64,000 nt of DNA from Thermosynechococcus sp. HN-54 (GTDB lineage Bacteria; Cyanobacteriota; Cyanobacteriia; Thermosynechococcales; Thermosynechococcaceae): the NCBI RefSeq assembly GCF_023650955.1, contig NZ_CP098039.1, positions 1,054,001-1,118,000 of the forward strand, in the 5' to 3' direction. Shown here piece after piece: positions 27,074 through 36,397 of this stretch. How positions within the stretch are numbered: the first letter of the stretch is position 1; the number at the start of each line of letters is the position of its first letter. The notes under the pieces are model-generated. The model was not told the origin of the DNA, ran no database searches, and saw nothing but the letters and a program-made list of their open reading frames with translations. A program made the translations under genes and the position numbers.

Positions 27074-27828
27074 TCATTTATCGCCTCAATGCCCTTACGG
27101 ATAACTACATTTTTTTGCTCCATGATCCGCAAACAGGGACAGCGGCAGTGGTGGATCCGGCAGAGCCAGAACCTGTTCTTGCCAAATTAGCGGCATTGGG
27201 AGCAACGCTGACAGCGATTTTCAATACCCACCACCACTGGGATCATGTGGGTGCCAATCGTGCCCTGCGATCGCGCTTCCCCGACATCGAAGTCTATGGC
27301 AGCCGCGAAGATCAAGGCCGCATTCCAGAGCAAACGGTTTTTCTCAGTGCAGGCGATCGCGTTCCCTTTGGCCAAGCTTATTTTGACGTGCTCTTTATCC
27401 CCGGCCATACCCGCGGTCACATTGCCTATTATGCGCCAGAAATGGGCGACCTATTTTGCGGTGATACCCTCTTTGGCGGTGGCTGTGGACGTCTCTTTGA
27501 AGGCACACCAGCCCAGATGCTGGACTCTTTGAATCAACTGCGGCAACTACCGGAGCAGACACGAGTTTGGTGCGCTCACGAATATACGCAAAAGAACCTC
27601 AGCTTTGCCCTGACAGTGGAAGCCAATAATCCTGCGCTGCAAGAGCGCTATGCTCAAGTCTGTCGCGATCGCGCCCAAGGGAAAAGCACGATTCCTAGTA
27701 CGATTGGCCTTGAGAAGGCAACAAATCCTTTTTTGCGCTGTGAGGTCAGCACCATTCAGGCGGCAGTGGGGGCGACCACACCCCTCCAGACCTTTACACG
27801 GTTGCGGGGTAAACGGGATCAATACTAG
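27070..27828 (+). CDS. gloB: Hydroxyacylglutathione hydrolase (glyoxalase II)
   Basis: A 252-residue metallo-beta-lactamase-fold enzyme that hydrolyses S-lactoylglutathione in methylglyoxal detoxification. It has the zinc motif THHHWDHVG near residue 55, [10 protein letters not shown], the bridging Asp in [17 protein letters not shown], and the final His in VWCAHEYT. The ATG at 27070 ([15 protein letters not shown]) is the family start; an upstream in-frame codon at 27040 lies inside the Uma2 gene and is not used. It overlaps the Uma2 stop by four bases. Confidence 0.95.
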   Translation: MIIYRLNALTDNYIFLLHDPQTGTAAVVDPAEPEPVLAKLAALGATLTAIFNTHHHWDHVGANRALRSRFPDIEVYGSREDQGRIPEQTVFLSAGDRVPFGQAYFDVLFIPGHTRGHIAYYAPEMGDLFCGDTLFGGGCGRLFEGTPAQMLDSLNQLRQLPEQTRVWCAHEYTQKNLSFALTVEANNPALQERYAQVCRDRAQGKSTIPSTIGLEKATNPFLRCEVSTIQAAVGATTPLQTFTRLRGKRDQY

Positions 27829-27910
27829 AAATAAGAAATATAGTGAGTAACACCACTGGAACAGTTAGAACGGTAATCTAGTTTTATATTCCCCTACCCA
27901 GAAAGCCGCG

Positions 27911-29236
27911 ATGGCAGTTTCCTATCAGAGTCGCTTTTTTAGCTTTTGGCGACAGCAATGGCACCGGTGGCAGCAACAGTGGCAACGCCAAAAATGGCAG
28001 GTTGAAAGCACCCTCAGTGGCACACTTCAGGTCATTGGCGCGATTCTGGCACAGTTTTGGCAGCGGGGACTCTCCCAACTCATGGGCACGGTCTCCCAAA
28101 TGCGTCAACGCCTCCTGCCGAAACCCACAGTGGCACCCCCTGCGGATGAGGCCTTGTTAAGTGTGATGTCTGCCCTCTCCCTGACAGCAGGAGAGGATAA
28201 ATCTTTGGCGGTGGCGATCGCCCCCATTGCCCGTCCACTTCCTTGGTGGCAGCGCTGGATTACTACTGTGCAACGCTGGTTTCAACCCCAGTCCAAGACG
28301 TTACCGCCACAGAACGCACCTTTGGCACAGCGACAACCCTTTTACCTTGCTTGCGATCGCACCGCAAAATCCCTCTTGATCGTAGATGAAGCGGCTCATC
28401 CCTTGAAAGTTTTCACTACCGCAGAACAGCAGCAAATTGAGCAACGCATTGCCTATGCCTTGGCAGTGTACTATCAGCACGTTCGGCAGTGGTATCGGCG
28501 ACGGCATCACTGGTTCTGGGGTTGGCAGGAGCGATTCTTCAAAGCAGGCGTAAAACCGCAGTCCTGTTTGGTAGGGACATTCTTAGGGCAACTTCAGTTA
28601 ACCGGAACAAGGGAAGGGGATTTAGCCTTACCTTCAGTGTCTCCCCTAGCCACTGCCCTCCGGTGGTTGCGATCGCGCCTTCCCTTCGGTGGCAAAAACA
28701 CGCTTTCCCAAGTGCGGGTACAGGGGATTGCCACCCTCCTAGAAACCCAGCAGATGGTGCTCATTGGCAGCGATAATACGATTCTTTACACCCTCAGTCC
28801 TGCTCAACAGGCTCAGGTGCTGGCTTGGATCGAACGCCATCTCAACCCCTGCAAGCTGCCCTCCCGAGACTGGCTGAGTCAACTCTCCTACTGGCTAGGG
28901 GGATTCCAACCCGCTGCGGTGGCAGCCGTGAATTCACCGCTATTGGCGGCCATGGATCCTTTACCGGTCTTTTCCCCCGTGGACACCCTGCTCAGTTTAG
29001 GGAGTGCGGCGGCGCCCTTAGCTCATTCGTCCCCATCAGAAACTGCGGCCACCAGTGTCCATCCGAATCCAGAGCAGTTGATTCTCGATGTGGATGCTGC
29101 CCTCATTGGCTATGAACTCCATTGGTTTGAACGGTTGCTGCTGTGGTGCGATCGCCTGTTTTTGTGGATTGAGGAACATCTGATTCGCCTAGGTCGTTGG
29201 CTCTTGCAGCAGTGGCAGCGCTGGCGGCACTTCTAA
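27911..29236 (+). CDS. Hypothetical protein rich in Trp and Gln
   Basis: A 441-residue protein I do not recognise. It opens with a basic, aromatic helix (RFFSFWRQQWHRWQQQWQRQKWQ) and is unusually rich in W, Q and R throughout. No signal peptide, catalytic motif or clear transmembrane helix is seen, though amphipathic helices at both ends could lie on a membrane (LLLWCDRLFLWIEEHLIRLGRWLLQQWQRW at the C-terminus, split by charges). The middle has a possible beta-rich core (FYLACDRTAKSLLIVDEA; LLETQQMVLIGSDNTILYTL). Codon use and HIP1 content match the neighbours, so it is native. It overlaps the convergent protease gene by four bases. Confidence 0.65.
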   Translation: MAVSYQSRFFSFWRQQWHRWQQQWQRQKWQVESTLSGTLQVIGAILAQFWQRGLSQLMGTVSQMRQRLLPKPTVAPPADEALLSVMSALSLTAGEDKSLAVAIAPIARPLPWWQRWITTVQRWFQPQSKTLPPQNAPLAQRQPFYLACDRTAKSLLIVDEAAHPLKVFTTAEQQQIEQRIAYALAVYYQHVRQWYRRRHHWFWGWQERFFKAGVKPQSCLVGTFLGQLQLTGTREGDLALPSVSPLATALRWLRSRLPFGGKNTLSQVRVQGIATLLETQQMVLIGSDNTILYTLSPAQQAQVLAWIERHLNPCKLPSRDWLSQLSYWLGGFQPAAVAAVNSPLLAAMDPLPVFSPVDTLLSLGSAAAPLAHSSPSETAATSVHPNPEQLILDVDAALIGYELHWFERLLLWCDRLFLWIEEHLIRLGRWLLQQWQRWRHF

Positions 29237-30801
29237 CGGTTCTCAATCTGGCGAATTGCCTCCATCATTTGGTTGTAGGACTGCATGTTCCCCTGTTGGC
29301 GGTAGAGTTCAGCCGCTTGCCGCAGATCGGGGAGGCTGCCTTTCAAATTCTCTTCTAAAAGATATGTCACTCCTCGCAAGGCAAAGGGCATCGGATCTTT
29401 CGGGATGAGTTGGGTCAAGGCAGTCCAACTGGGGCGACTCAGGGCATAGTCTCCCATCATGAAGGCAGCAACTCCCCGTAGCAAATGATAGTCGGTACTC
29501 TTGGGATTGGCAGCAATGAGACGGTCAAACACAGGGATACTGCGGCGAAAATCACCACTGAGAAAGAGCGCCAATGCCTGAATCATCTGTAAATTCCTGT
29601 TGTTGGGACTGAGGGCAAGGGCGCGATCGCTATCCGCAACAGCAGTACCAAAGTTGCCGAGGAGCAAATTCAAAAAGCTACTGATGCCATAGGCTTCGGT
29701 GTACTGGGGATTGAGGGTGATCGCTCTGGCAATGTCTTGCTGAATCGTGCCGGGGCGTTCAGCCATATTGCGGACAAACGTATCCAGCAGTGGGGTGGGT
29801 GGGTTGGGGGGAAAGGCATCCTTGAGAATGGGGTTGCCCTGGGTGAGACGACTCAAGTACTTGGTGCCCAGTTCTTCGCCGAGCTGATTAAAGTCTTGGT
29901 TCGGCACACGGGCAAACATTTGCGCCACGGCGCGTCCGAGATAGGCTTCACTGTAGTTGGGATTGAGGGCGATCGCCCGCGTATAGTTATCAATGGCGGC
30001 GGTAAAATTTTTGCGTTGGAAGTACTCCTCAGCGGCAAGGAAATAGTCGGCTGCCTTCAAGGGAGTCCGGGCAGGCAGAGCCGTGGTTTCCCGCGACGGT
30101 GTGGCCAAACTCAAGTAGGTATTGATGGGAATGCCGAGATTAAAACCGCGTTTCACAAAGACGGTACTGGAGCCACCGCCTTCCTGCACAAGGGTGGAGG
30201 CAATATCGGCACTGCCATGCACCCCAATCAAACGCCCTTGTTCATCGAGGACAGGGCCGCCACTCATTCCCGGCAGTGTGGGATTGCTATAGACCAAGGC
30301 ATAGCCATCTTGAATCGGACGCGAGGCATTGGCCGTCAGCCGTCCCTCAGTAAATTGATAAATGCCACCCAAAACTGAGGCCTCCTGAGCAGGAAAACCC
30401 GCCACAAAAACGGGCATGCCCTCCACCGCTTCTACAGAGTTTCCCAGTCTGGCAAGGGTATACTCTCGGCTACTTTCAATTTCCAGCGTTGCCAAATCAA
30501 CACCGGGTAAGCGACGAACTGAGTTAGGGCGAATGGCATAGCGCTGACCATCAACGGTTTTCACAGTGTATTGGCCTGCTTTTTCCACCACATGGTAGGC
30601 AGTGAGGATGGTATAGGTGTTGCCATTGCGCTGTAGCAGAATACCAGAGCCGTGGCTGCTGCCACCTTCAATGAGGACGGTGATAGTTTTGGCAATGCGG
30701 GCCACTTCTGTGACGGTTACCGCTGGGCTAGGGAGGGATTGAACAATGTGGACGGTGGCGATCGCCATTCCCACTAACGGCCAACTGTGCCAGCGCCCCA
30801 T
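29233..30801 (-). CDS. Trypsin-like serine protease with TPR repeats
   Basis: A 522-residue protein. An N-terminal hydrophobic segment (LVGMAIATVHIVQSLPSPAVT) suggests export. Residues about 35-215 form an S1/HtrA-like protease with the triad His in LTAYHVVEK, Asp in GVDLATLEI and Ser in GMSGGPVLDE. At least four TPR units follow (AIDNYTRAIALNPNYSEAYLGRA; AVADSDRALALSPNNRNLQ; AFMMGDYALSRP). There is no PDZ domain, unlike HtrA/Deg. Such protease-TPR proteins are frequent in cyanobacteria and are probably periplasmic; substrates are unknown. Confidence 0.88.
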   Translation of the reverse strand: MGRWHSWPLVGMAIATVHIVQSLPSPAVTVTEVARIAKTITVLIEGGSSHGSGILLQRNGNTYTILTAYHVVEKAGQYTVKTVDGQRYAIRPNSVRRLPGVDLATLEIESSREYTLARLGNSVEAVEGMPVFVAGFPAQEASVLGGIYQFTEGRLTANASRPIQDGYALVYSNPTLPGMSGGPVLDEQGRLIGVHGSADIASTLVQEGGGSSTVFVKRGFNLGIPINTYLSLATPSRETTALPARTPLKAADYFLAAEEYFQRKNFTAAIDNYTRAIALNPNYSEAYLGRAVAQMFARVPNQDFNQLGEELGTKYLSRLTQGNPILKDAFPPNPPTPLLDTFVRNMAERPGTIQQDIARAITLNPQYTEAYGISSFLNLLLGNFGTAVADSDRALALSPNNRNLQMIQALALFLSGDFRRSIPVFDRLIAANPKSTDYHLLRGVAAFMMGDYALSRPSWTALTQLIPKDPMPFALRGVTYLLEENLKGSLPDLRQAAELYRQQGNMQSYNQMMEAIRQIENR

Positions 30802-30855
30802 AGGGATGCCTCCAAGGCAGACTCTAGCCCCACGATAGCCTATTTCTAGGGAATT

Positions 30856-31737
30856 CTAGGCAGAGCCAAGGGACAGTTGAACCGCCGTAATCGCCTCCAC
30901 CAAGGGCGATCGCAAGGCAGCGATATACTCTGGCCAGCCAATGAGGATCGGTTGCTGATGGGCAAGGGTCTGTCCCTGTAAGCCTGCGGCATCAAAGCGC
31001 AAGGGATTTCCCTGCAAGTCGGTGCACACCAAACCTGCTGCTGTTGCTAAAGCCAAGGGGGCTGTGGTGTCCCAGAGCTTGACCCGTTGGTTCAAGTAGA
31101 GGTACAGTCCTGCCCGCCCCAAAATCACTTCAATCACCTTGAGGCCAAAACTGCCCAAAAAGCGAAATTGGACTTGGGGCAAGACCCGATGAATTGCATC
31201 GCCGTAGGTGCGGTAGTCGCGATAGCCAATCATGATCGGGCAATGGTCTTCACTAGGGGAAGGCGGGCAAACGGGTAAGAGGGGAACAGGGGGCCCACCA
31301 CTGCTCATCTGAAAGAGTCCCCAATCTTTACCGCCGTAGTAGAGATGATCCAGATTGGGGGCATAGATCCAACCCGCCACCGGACTGTAGTGCTCCAGCA
31401 GACCCACCATGAGAGCGTAGCCTTGGCGATGGTGAATCAGATCGTCAGTGCCATCGAGGGGATCAATCAGCCAGTAGCGATTTTTCGGTTCTTGAAAGAC
31501 CGCTTGGGAGTCAGCATTTTCCTCGCTGATGATGCCATCCTCAGGAAACCAAGCGCGAAATTTCTGACTTAGCAGCCGATCCAAGAAGCGATCAATACTG
31601 GTGGCAAAGTCTTGGCGTCCCTTTTCAATCACCTCAAAGGGTTGCTGTGCGAGTTGCCGTGCCCGCTGCCCCGCTTGGCGCAGGAGTTGATTGATCTGCC
31701 AGATTTGGCTAGAAGTCAGGGGGGGAGAAGTCGTCAT
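30856..31737 (-). CDS. Inositol monophosphatase family / CysQ-like phosphatase
   Basis: A 293-residue member of the IMPase superfamily. Metal-binding residues appear in GIISEENAD and WLIDPLDGTDDLIHHRQGYAL; the C-terminal WDTTAPLALATAAGL closes the site. The ISEE plus DPLDGT arrangement and C-terminal layout are closer to the 3'(2'),5'-bisphosphate nucleotidase (CysQ) branch than the gene at 2264-3115, so 3'-phosphoadenosine 5'-phosphate is a possible substrate; this is an inference. It is the last gene of a three-gene overlapping operon, its start sharing ATGA with the stop of the GIY-YIG gene. Confidence 0.83.
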   Translation of the reverse strand: MTTSPPLTSSQIWQINQLLRQAGQRARQLAQQPFEVIEKGRQDFATSIDRFLDRLLSQKFRAWFPEDGIISEENADSQAVFQEPKNRYWLIDPLDGTDDLIHHRQGYALMVGLLEHYSPVAGWIYAPNLDHLYYGGKDWGLFQMSSGGPPVPLLPVCPPSPSEDHCPIMIGYRDYRTYGDAIHRVLPQVQFRFLGSFGLKVIEVILGRAGLYLYLNQRVKLWDTTAPLALATAAGLVCTDLQGNPLRFDAAGLQGQTLAHQQPILIGWPEYIAALRSPLVEAITAVQLSLGSA

Positions 31738-32267
31738 TTGAGGTCCAGCCGTCCACTTTCCTTTAGTTTGGCGTTAAAAACCAGCGGCTCCTGTAGCGAT
31801 CGCTGCCGTAGGTGCTCCAGAATCTCGGCCTCAACCCGCCGTGCCACCTGTTTTAGCAGTTTTGGTTGGGTCAATGGATCAGCACTGAGCCATGCAGTGC
31901 GTTCTGCTGCCGTCATGCGCTCTTTGACATCAATGGCAGTTTCCCACTGGGGGCGATCGCGATCGTTGCCGAGGGGTACAGTTCCCAATTCCGCTAGCCA
32001 CTGTTGTTTTACGGCTTCTAGCCACGGGCGATCGGGGCGTTCAATGGCGATCGCCTTATAGCCACGACACTGCTGGGGACAGCGCACAAGGTGTTGGAGC
32101 AAACTCAGTCGCACATCCCGCGAATAGCCAATGTACTGCACGCTGCCAGTGGCATCAAAAATGGCATAGAGACCGATCGCCCCCTTGAGATCAGGTGCCA
32201 CCCGCCCTGAACCATCAATGTAGGGATGGAAGGGCAATTCAGCCAAAGTCGGCGCAGGAAGGCTCAT
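31734..32267 (-). CDS. GIY-YIG nuclease-fold protein
   Basis: A 177-residue protein with a GIY-YIG domain at about residues 25-95: GLYAIFDATGSVQYIGYSRDVR, with the downstream Arg and a Glu in KQQWLAELG. The second GIY-like element is YIG, the first is GLY, both acceptable for the family. The rest is helical and lacks a known DNA-binding module. Cyanobacteria carry such stand-alone GIY-YIG proteins; their role is unproved. Its start overlaps the Cache-HAMP gene and its end overlaps the CysQ-like gene, each by four bases, so it is translated in a coupled chain. Confidence 0.85.
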   Translation of the reverse strand: MSLPAPTLAELPFHPYIDGSGRVAPDLKGAIGLYAIFDATGSVQYIGYSRDVRLSLLQHLVRCPQQCRGYKAIAIERPDRPWLEAVKQQWLAELGTVPLGNDRDRPQWETAIDVKERMTAAERTAWLSADPLTQPKLLKQVARRVEAEILEHLRQRSLQEPLVFNAKLKESGRLDLK

Positions 32268-33718
32268 GTCGGCAGTGGTGGATCATGTGGATCATTTTCA
32301 CGTTCGTCATCCTCAGTATGCCGTATCTGTGGATGTGTAGCAGTAGGGGGGGATTTGGTGTGGGCCCGTTGGCGCAGTTGTTGTGCCCGTTGACGCAGTT
32401 CTTGGAAGTAGTCAGTGCTGGTAATTTCGGCAACGGATTTTTTTCGTTTTTCTTGGTCAATTTCGATTTTTAGCTCACTCAGTTCCTCCTCCAGTTGATC
32501 TTGGCGCTGCTCTACCGCCTGTGCCATCTCCAAAAAGACTTGAGCCAGTTCTGCCATGTCATCACTCCCTTGGGCATATTGCCTGAGAACTCTGGGATCA
32601 AACTGGTCAAACTGGTCATGCTTGAGGGCGTGGACAGCACTGACAAGGGCACGAATCGGCTTAGTAATTGAACGAGCCACAATCAGGGAAATGAGAATGA
32701 CCCCAACACCAACCAAGAGAAGACTGAAGAAACCTTGGGTAGCCAACCGCTCTAAGGGCGCTAGAAACTGGCGCAACCGTACACTGACCACAACAACGCC
32801 CTGATGGCGGGTCAGGGGCGCATAGGCATAGATATAGTCGGCGTCCCCTTGGGAAGAAGGACTGGTGAGGAGAGCACCGACCTGTTTTGATTTGGCCTTG
32901 AGAAAGACATTGCGCAGGGTATAGTGAACCTCTGCCACTGGGGAAATGGGTTGAGGCAGTGTCAAGAGAAAATAATGGTCGCGAATCTTGGGGGGGAGTG
33001 GATCAATGCTATGAAGATTCAGGTGGGGATTCGTCGTGCTGAGAATCAGACCGTGATCATCAATCAGAAAAGATTCACCGTGAATATCGGGCACTAGGTA
33101 GGTCACGATGTCTTTGACTGCGGTCGCTTGTAGAGGCAATAGAACCGCCCCTAATCGTTCATTATTGCTATCAACAATTGTTTGGAAGACAATAAAGAGG
33201 GGGCGCTGGGCGATCGCACTATTGATTTTGACCCGAGAAATAAAGTAATTTGCTGTTGCCGACTGCTGCCAGAGGGGGGTGTTCTTGTAGTCTAGGCCTA
33301 GACGAGTGCCTCGGGTTCCTGCGATCGCTTGGCCATCACGGTTGAGGAGAATCACCTGATAATAGGCTGGGTTCAGGTTCCTGACATCCTCGAGAAAGTT
33401 GGTCATCGTCGCTTGCTCGATGGCGCTATGGCTACCACTCCTGAGGAAATACCGTACGTCACTGTCATTGGCTACCAAGAGAGCATCATTGAGGGCATCC
33501 TGAAAAAGGTGATCAAGGGAACGGGCTTTGCCGATCGCTAGCAGTTGCAGGGCATTAATTTCTAAGCGCTTCATCATCTCAGCGCTTTCAGTTTGGTTGT
33601 AGAGCACCACCATCCCCATCGGTAATAGGGAAATTAGCAGCATCACGAGCAGCAGCCGCCCCGAAATGGACCACAAAAGCCTTGACCAACGCTGTCGCCA
33701 CCCAAGCATGGAATCCAC
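32264..33718 (-). CDS. Cache-HAMP transmembrane receptor without an output domain
   Basis: A 484-residue protein. A first transmembrane helix (LLLVMLLISLLPMGMVVLY, near residue 28) is followed by an extracytoplasmic double-Cache-type sensor (AYYQVILLNRDGQAIAGTRG; GESFLIDDHGLILSTTNPHLNL), a second helix (FFSLLLVGVGVILISLIVA, near residue 330), a HAMP domain (SITKPIRALVSAVHALKHDQFD) and a coiled coil (QRQDQLEEELSELKIEIDQEKRKK). It then ends in a short Thr/His-rich tail. No histidine kinase, GGDEF or chemoreceptor signalling domain is present, so it must work through a partner or be a modified receptor. It is first in an operon with the GIY-YIG and CysQ-like genes and diverges from rodA. Confidence 0.82.
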   Translation of the reverse strand: MDSMLGWRQRWSRLLWSISGRLLLVMLLISLLPMGMVVLYNQTESAEMMKRLEINALQLLAIGKARSLDHLFQDALNDALLVANDSDVRYFLRSGSHSAIEQATMTNFLEDVRNLNPAYYQVILLNRDGQAIAGTRGTRLGLDYKNTPLWQQSATANYFISRVKINSAIAQRPLFIVFQTIVDSNNERLGAVLLPLQATAVKDIVTYLVPDIHGESFLIDDHGLILSTTNPHLNLHSIDPLPPKIRDHYFLLTLPQPISPVAEVHYTLRNVFLKAKSKQVGALLTSPSSQGDADYIYAYAPLTRHQGVVVVSVRLRQFLAPLERLATQGFFSLLLVGVGVILISLIVARSITKPIRALVSAVHALKHDQFDQFDPRVLRQYAQGSDDMAELAQVFLEMAQAVEQRQDQLEEELSELKIEIDQEKRKKSVAEITSTDYFQELRQRAQQLRQRAHTKSPPTATHPQIRHTEDDERENDPHDPPLPT

Positions 33719-33788
33719 TCAGGATAGAATGGGAATCTTGATCAAACCACCACTGTTCCAGCCTAGTGCGAACGAAGGATACTTGGCG

Positions 33789-35063
33789 ATGTTTTGGACA
33801 ACTCGGCTATGGCAACGCCGCTGGTCTGCTTGGCTCCACCCTTGGTGGGGGATGGATTGGCTCCTTTTAATTGCAGTATGGCTGATTACGCTGTTGGGGG
33901 CAGTGGCTATTCACAGTGCCGAGTTGCACATTGGCGAAAAGGATGGCTTCCAACATCTGGCGATCGCGGGCGTGGGGACGATTTTGCTTTTCCTACTGGC
34001 ACGGGTGCCGACATCGGTCTTTATCTCATTCCATTGGTGGGTCTATGGCCTCAGTTGTGCCCTCCTACTGGCTGTGAGCTTATTTGGTGTTGAAGCTAAC
34101 GGTGCCCAAAGTTGGCTGCCTATTGCTGGCTTTAACCTCCAGCCTTCAGAATTTGCCAAAATCTCGATCATCCTCACCCAAGCTGCCCTACTCCAGCGGG
34201 TGCCCGCCAACGGCCTCAGCGGCATTCTACGGGTGTTTGCGGCAACGGTCTTGCCCCTAGGGTTGATTTTATCGGAACCTGATCTGGGGACTTCCCTTGT
34301 GTTTGGCGCCATCACCTTGGGCATGCTCTATTGGGCCAATGCCCGTTTGGGCTGGATTGTGCTGATGCTCTCCCCTTTGGTGGCGGCGATTCTCTTTGCC
34401 CTACCACTGCCCTATGAACTGAATCTGGTGCTGTGGTTCCTATGGACATTAGGGATGGGAGTTGTGGCATGGCAAAGCCTTCCCTTGGGGTGGATTGGGG
34501 CGATCGGCGGCATTGTTCTGAATCTTTCGGGGGCAGGGTTGGGGCAATTGCTGTGGAGCGTGCTCAAGGACTATCAAAAAGACCGCCTCTTAATGTTTTT
34601 AGACCCCGATAAGGATCCCTTGGGGGCAGGCTATCACCTGATCCAATCCCGCATTGCCATTGGCGCAGGTGGACTGTGGGGGCGGGGTCTATTGCACGGT
34701 ACCCAGACACAGCTGGGGTTTATTCCCGAACAACACACTGATTTTATTTTTTCAGCCATTGGCGAAGAATTAGGCTTTTTAGGCGGCTTACTCGTTTTAG
34801 GACTATTTTGGTTGATTGGCCTGCGGTTATTGCAAATTGCCAATAGTGCCCGTGATGATTTTGGCTCGCTCCTTGCCATTGGTCTCTTTTCCATGCTGAT
34901 GTTCCAAGCGGTGGTCAATATCGGCATGACCATGAACCTATTTCCTGTGACAGGCATTCCTTTGCCCTTCCTCAGCTATGGCCGTTCTGCCCTTTTGGCA
35001 ACCTATATTGGTTTGGGCTTGGTGCAATCGGTGGCTAACCATCGCCCGCGATCGCGCTACTGA
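33789..35063 (+). CDS. rodA: Peptidoglycan glycosyltransferase RodA (SEDS family)
   Basis: A 424-residue polytopic SEDS protein that polymerises lipid II during side-wall growth. Family signatures are present: WLPIAGFNLQPSEFAKI, SEPDLGTSLVF with the essential Asp, QSRIAIGAGGLWGRGL, PEQHTDFIFSAIGEELGFLG and PVTGIPLPFLSYGRSAL. The ATG at 33789 is chosen because GAAGGA lies nine bases before it; upstream in-frame codons overlap the divergent receptor gene. Nearest homologues are RodA rather than FtsW by the shorter N-terminus, an inference. Confidence 0.9.
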   Translation: MFWTTRLWQRRWSAWLHPWWGMDWLLLIAVWLITLLGAVAIHSAELHIGEKDGFQHLAIAGVGTILLFLLARVPTSVFISFHWWVYGLSCALLLAVSLFGVEANGAQSWLPIAGFNLQPSEFAKISIILTQAALLQRVPANGLSGILRVFAATVLPLGLILSEPDLGTSLVFGAITLGMLYWANARLGWIVLMLSPLVAAILFALPLPYELNLVLWFLWTLGMGVVAWQSLPLGWIGAIGGIVLNLSGAGLGQLLWSVLKDYQKDRLLMFLDPDKDPLGAGYHLIQSRIAIGAGGLWGRGLLHGTQTQLGFIPEQHTDFIFSAIGEELGFLGGLLVLGLFWLIGLRLLQIANSARDDFGSLLAIGLFSMLMFQAVVNIGMTMNLFPVTGIPLPFLSYGRSALLATYIGLGLVQSVANHRPRSRY

Positions 35064-35117
35064 AGTCAAACACCCTTTGTTAAAATTCATGAAGATTGCC
35101 AATAGCAGTGAAATCCT

Positions 35118-35285
35118 ATGAACAAGTCCCCAGAACCCGTGTCCTCCCCTGCCGAGCAGCCCAGTTATGTCAAATTGGCCATGCGGAACATGGTGCGCAA
35201 GGGACGCAAATCCCTCACCCATTTTGCCCTCACGAGTATTGGCTTGCTGGCCCTGTTGGTGGGTGTGTCCTATCTTACCCGTTAG
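35118..35285 (+). CDS. DUF3285 small membrane protein
   Basis: A 55-residue protein, start ATG 35118. It has a polar N-terminus with SYVKLAMRNMVRKG, then one transmembrane helix (FALTSIGLLALLVGVSYL) and a final Thr-Arg. This matches the cyanobacterial DUF3285 family, found next to ybeY, as here (18 bp apart). Function is unknown. The conserved gene order suggests a shared transcript with ybeY. Confidence 0.8.
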   Translation: MNKSPEPVSSPAEQPSYVKLAMRNMVRKGRKSLTHFALTSIGLLALLVGVSYLTR

Positions 35286-35303
35286 GCAAACCTCGAAAGC
35301 CTC

Positions 35304-35786
35304 ATGAGGGTTACCGTCTATCTAGAACTCCACGATCCGGCGCTTCCAGCTGAGGTCGCAGCGCTCCCTTGGCAAACGTGGTTTAGTACGTGGATTGCCA
35401 TGGTTGAACCGAATCAGGCGAAAGAATATGAGCTGACATTGCGTTTGACAACCGATGCCGAAATTCAAGTTCTTAATTGTCAGTATCGCGATCGCGATAC
35501 CCCCACAGATGTACTCGCCTTTGCCACCCGCGATGACGCCCTCCCGCTGCCCCTAGGGGAACCTGAATATCTTGGGGACATCATTATTTCTGGCGATACT
35601 GCTCGTCGGCAAGCCATAGAAGGCGGGCATGCTCTATCGCTAGAGGTGACGTGGCTTGCCTGCCATGGCCTCCTCCACCTCCTAGGCTGGGATCATCCCG
35701 ATGACGCGCAATTGGCACGCATGCTGGCTCAGCAAGCTCAGTGCCTCGAAGCAGTGGGTCTCATACCCCCCGTTGTCCTCAAATGA
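35304..35786 (+). CDS. ybeY: Endoribonuclease YbeY (rRNA maturation factor)
   Basis: A 160-residue single-strand endoribonuclease acting in 16S rRNA 3' maturation and ribosome quality control. It has the family motif [12 protein letters not shown] and the zinc-binding H-x3-H-x5-H pattern [11 protein letters not shown] near residue 132. The start ATG 35304 lies 18 bp after the DUF3285 gene. Length is typical. Confidence 0.94.
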   Translation: MRVTVYLELHDPALPAEVAALPWQTWFSTWIAMVEPNQAKEYELTLRLTTDAEIQVLNCQYRDRDTPTDVLAFATRDDALPLPLGEPEYLGDIIISGDTARRQAIEGGHALSLEVTWLACHGLLHLLGWDHPDDAQLARMLAQQAQCLEAVGLIPPVVLK

Positions 35787-35870
35787 TCCGTTGGATACGA
35801 ACGATATCGCAAGAGATGTGCTTAAATGGGGAGCGTTAACAACCAAATTTTTTGAAATTTTTTTCTAGAG

Positions 35871-36380
35871 GTGTATGAAATCCAAGGTTATTACTTAAGT
35901 TTAATGTTTGGTGTGATGGGTACCGTTATGACACAAAAAGTTCTTGCGTCCTATACTGACAAAGCATCAGGGACAACTGTGCTGCGACAGCGCTCCTATC
36001 GGGTGGCCTCCTCTCTACTGAATAGTTTCTGCTATGCATGGGCAGGGGTGGTCTATGCCTTTCAGACTCAGCGCAATTTTCGGATTCACACCGCAGTTGG
36101 TCTTAGCGCGATCGCCCTCAGTGGTCTGCTCAAACTTCCCCCCGTTGAGGTGGCAGTGATTTTGCTCACGATTGGTATTGTCATGGGGTTGGAGTTACTC
36201 AATACCGCCCTTGAAGCAGTGGTCGATCTCACTGTTGGCAAGGAATACCATGAACTTGCTCGTATTGCCAAAGATTGTGCGGCTGGCGCCGTGCTGCTGA
36301 GTGCAATGGCAGCCGTAGGGGTAGCGATAGCCTTAATTGTGCCTCCCTTAGTTTACCCGATTGTCGGGACGTTGTTATAA
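35871..36380 (+). CDS. dgkA: Diacylglycerol kinase family protein
   Basis: A small integral membrane lipid kinase, 169 residues from GTG 35871; ATG codons at 35904, 35916 and 35928 are alternative starts. The family core is complete: FCYAWAGVVYAFQTQRNFRIH, three transmembrane helices, and the active-site stretch MGLELLNTALEAVVDL with catalytic Glu. Gram-positive and cyanobacterial members phosphorylate undecaprenol or diacylglycerol with ATP. It follows ybeY, an order conserved in many bacteria. Confidence 0.9.
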   Translation: MYEIQGYYLSLMFGVMGTVMTQKVLASYTDKASGTTVLRQRSYRVASSLLNSFCYAWAGVVYAFQTQRNFRIHTAVGLSAIALSGLLKLPPVEVAVILLTIGIVMGLELLNTALEAVVDLTVGKEYHELARIAKDCAAGAVLLSAMAAVGVAIALIVPPLVYPIVGTLL

Positions 36381-36397
36381 ATTGTCAGGGGGAGCCG

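Noticed and set aside
33666-33788. Longer N-terminus for RodA starting at 33666
   Set aside because: It overlaps the divergent receptor gene and lacks conservation; ATG 33789 has the better ribosome site.
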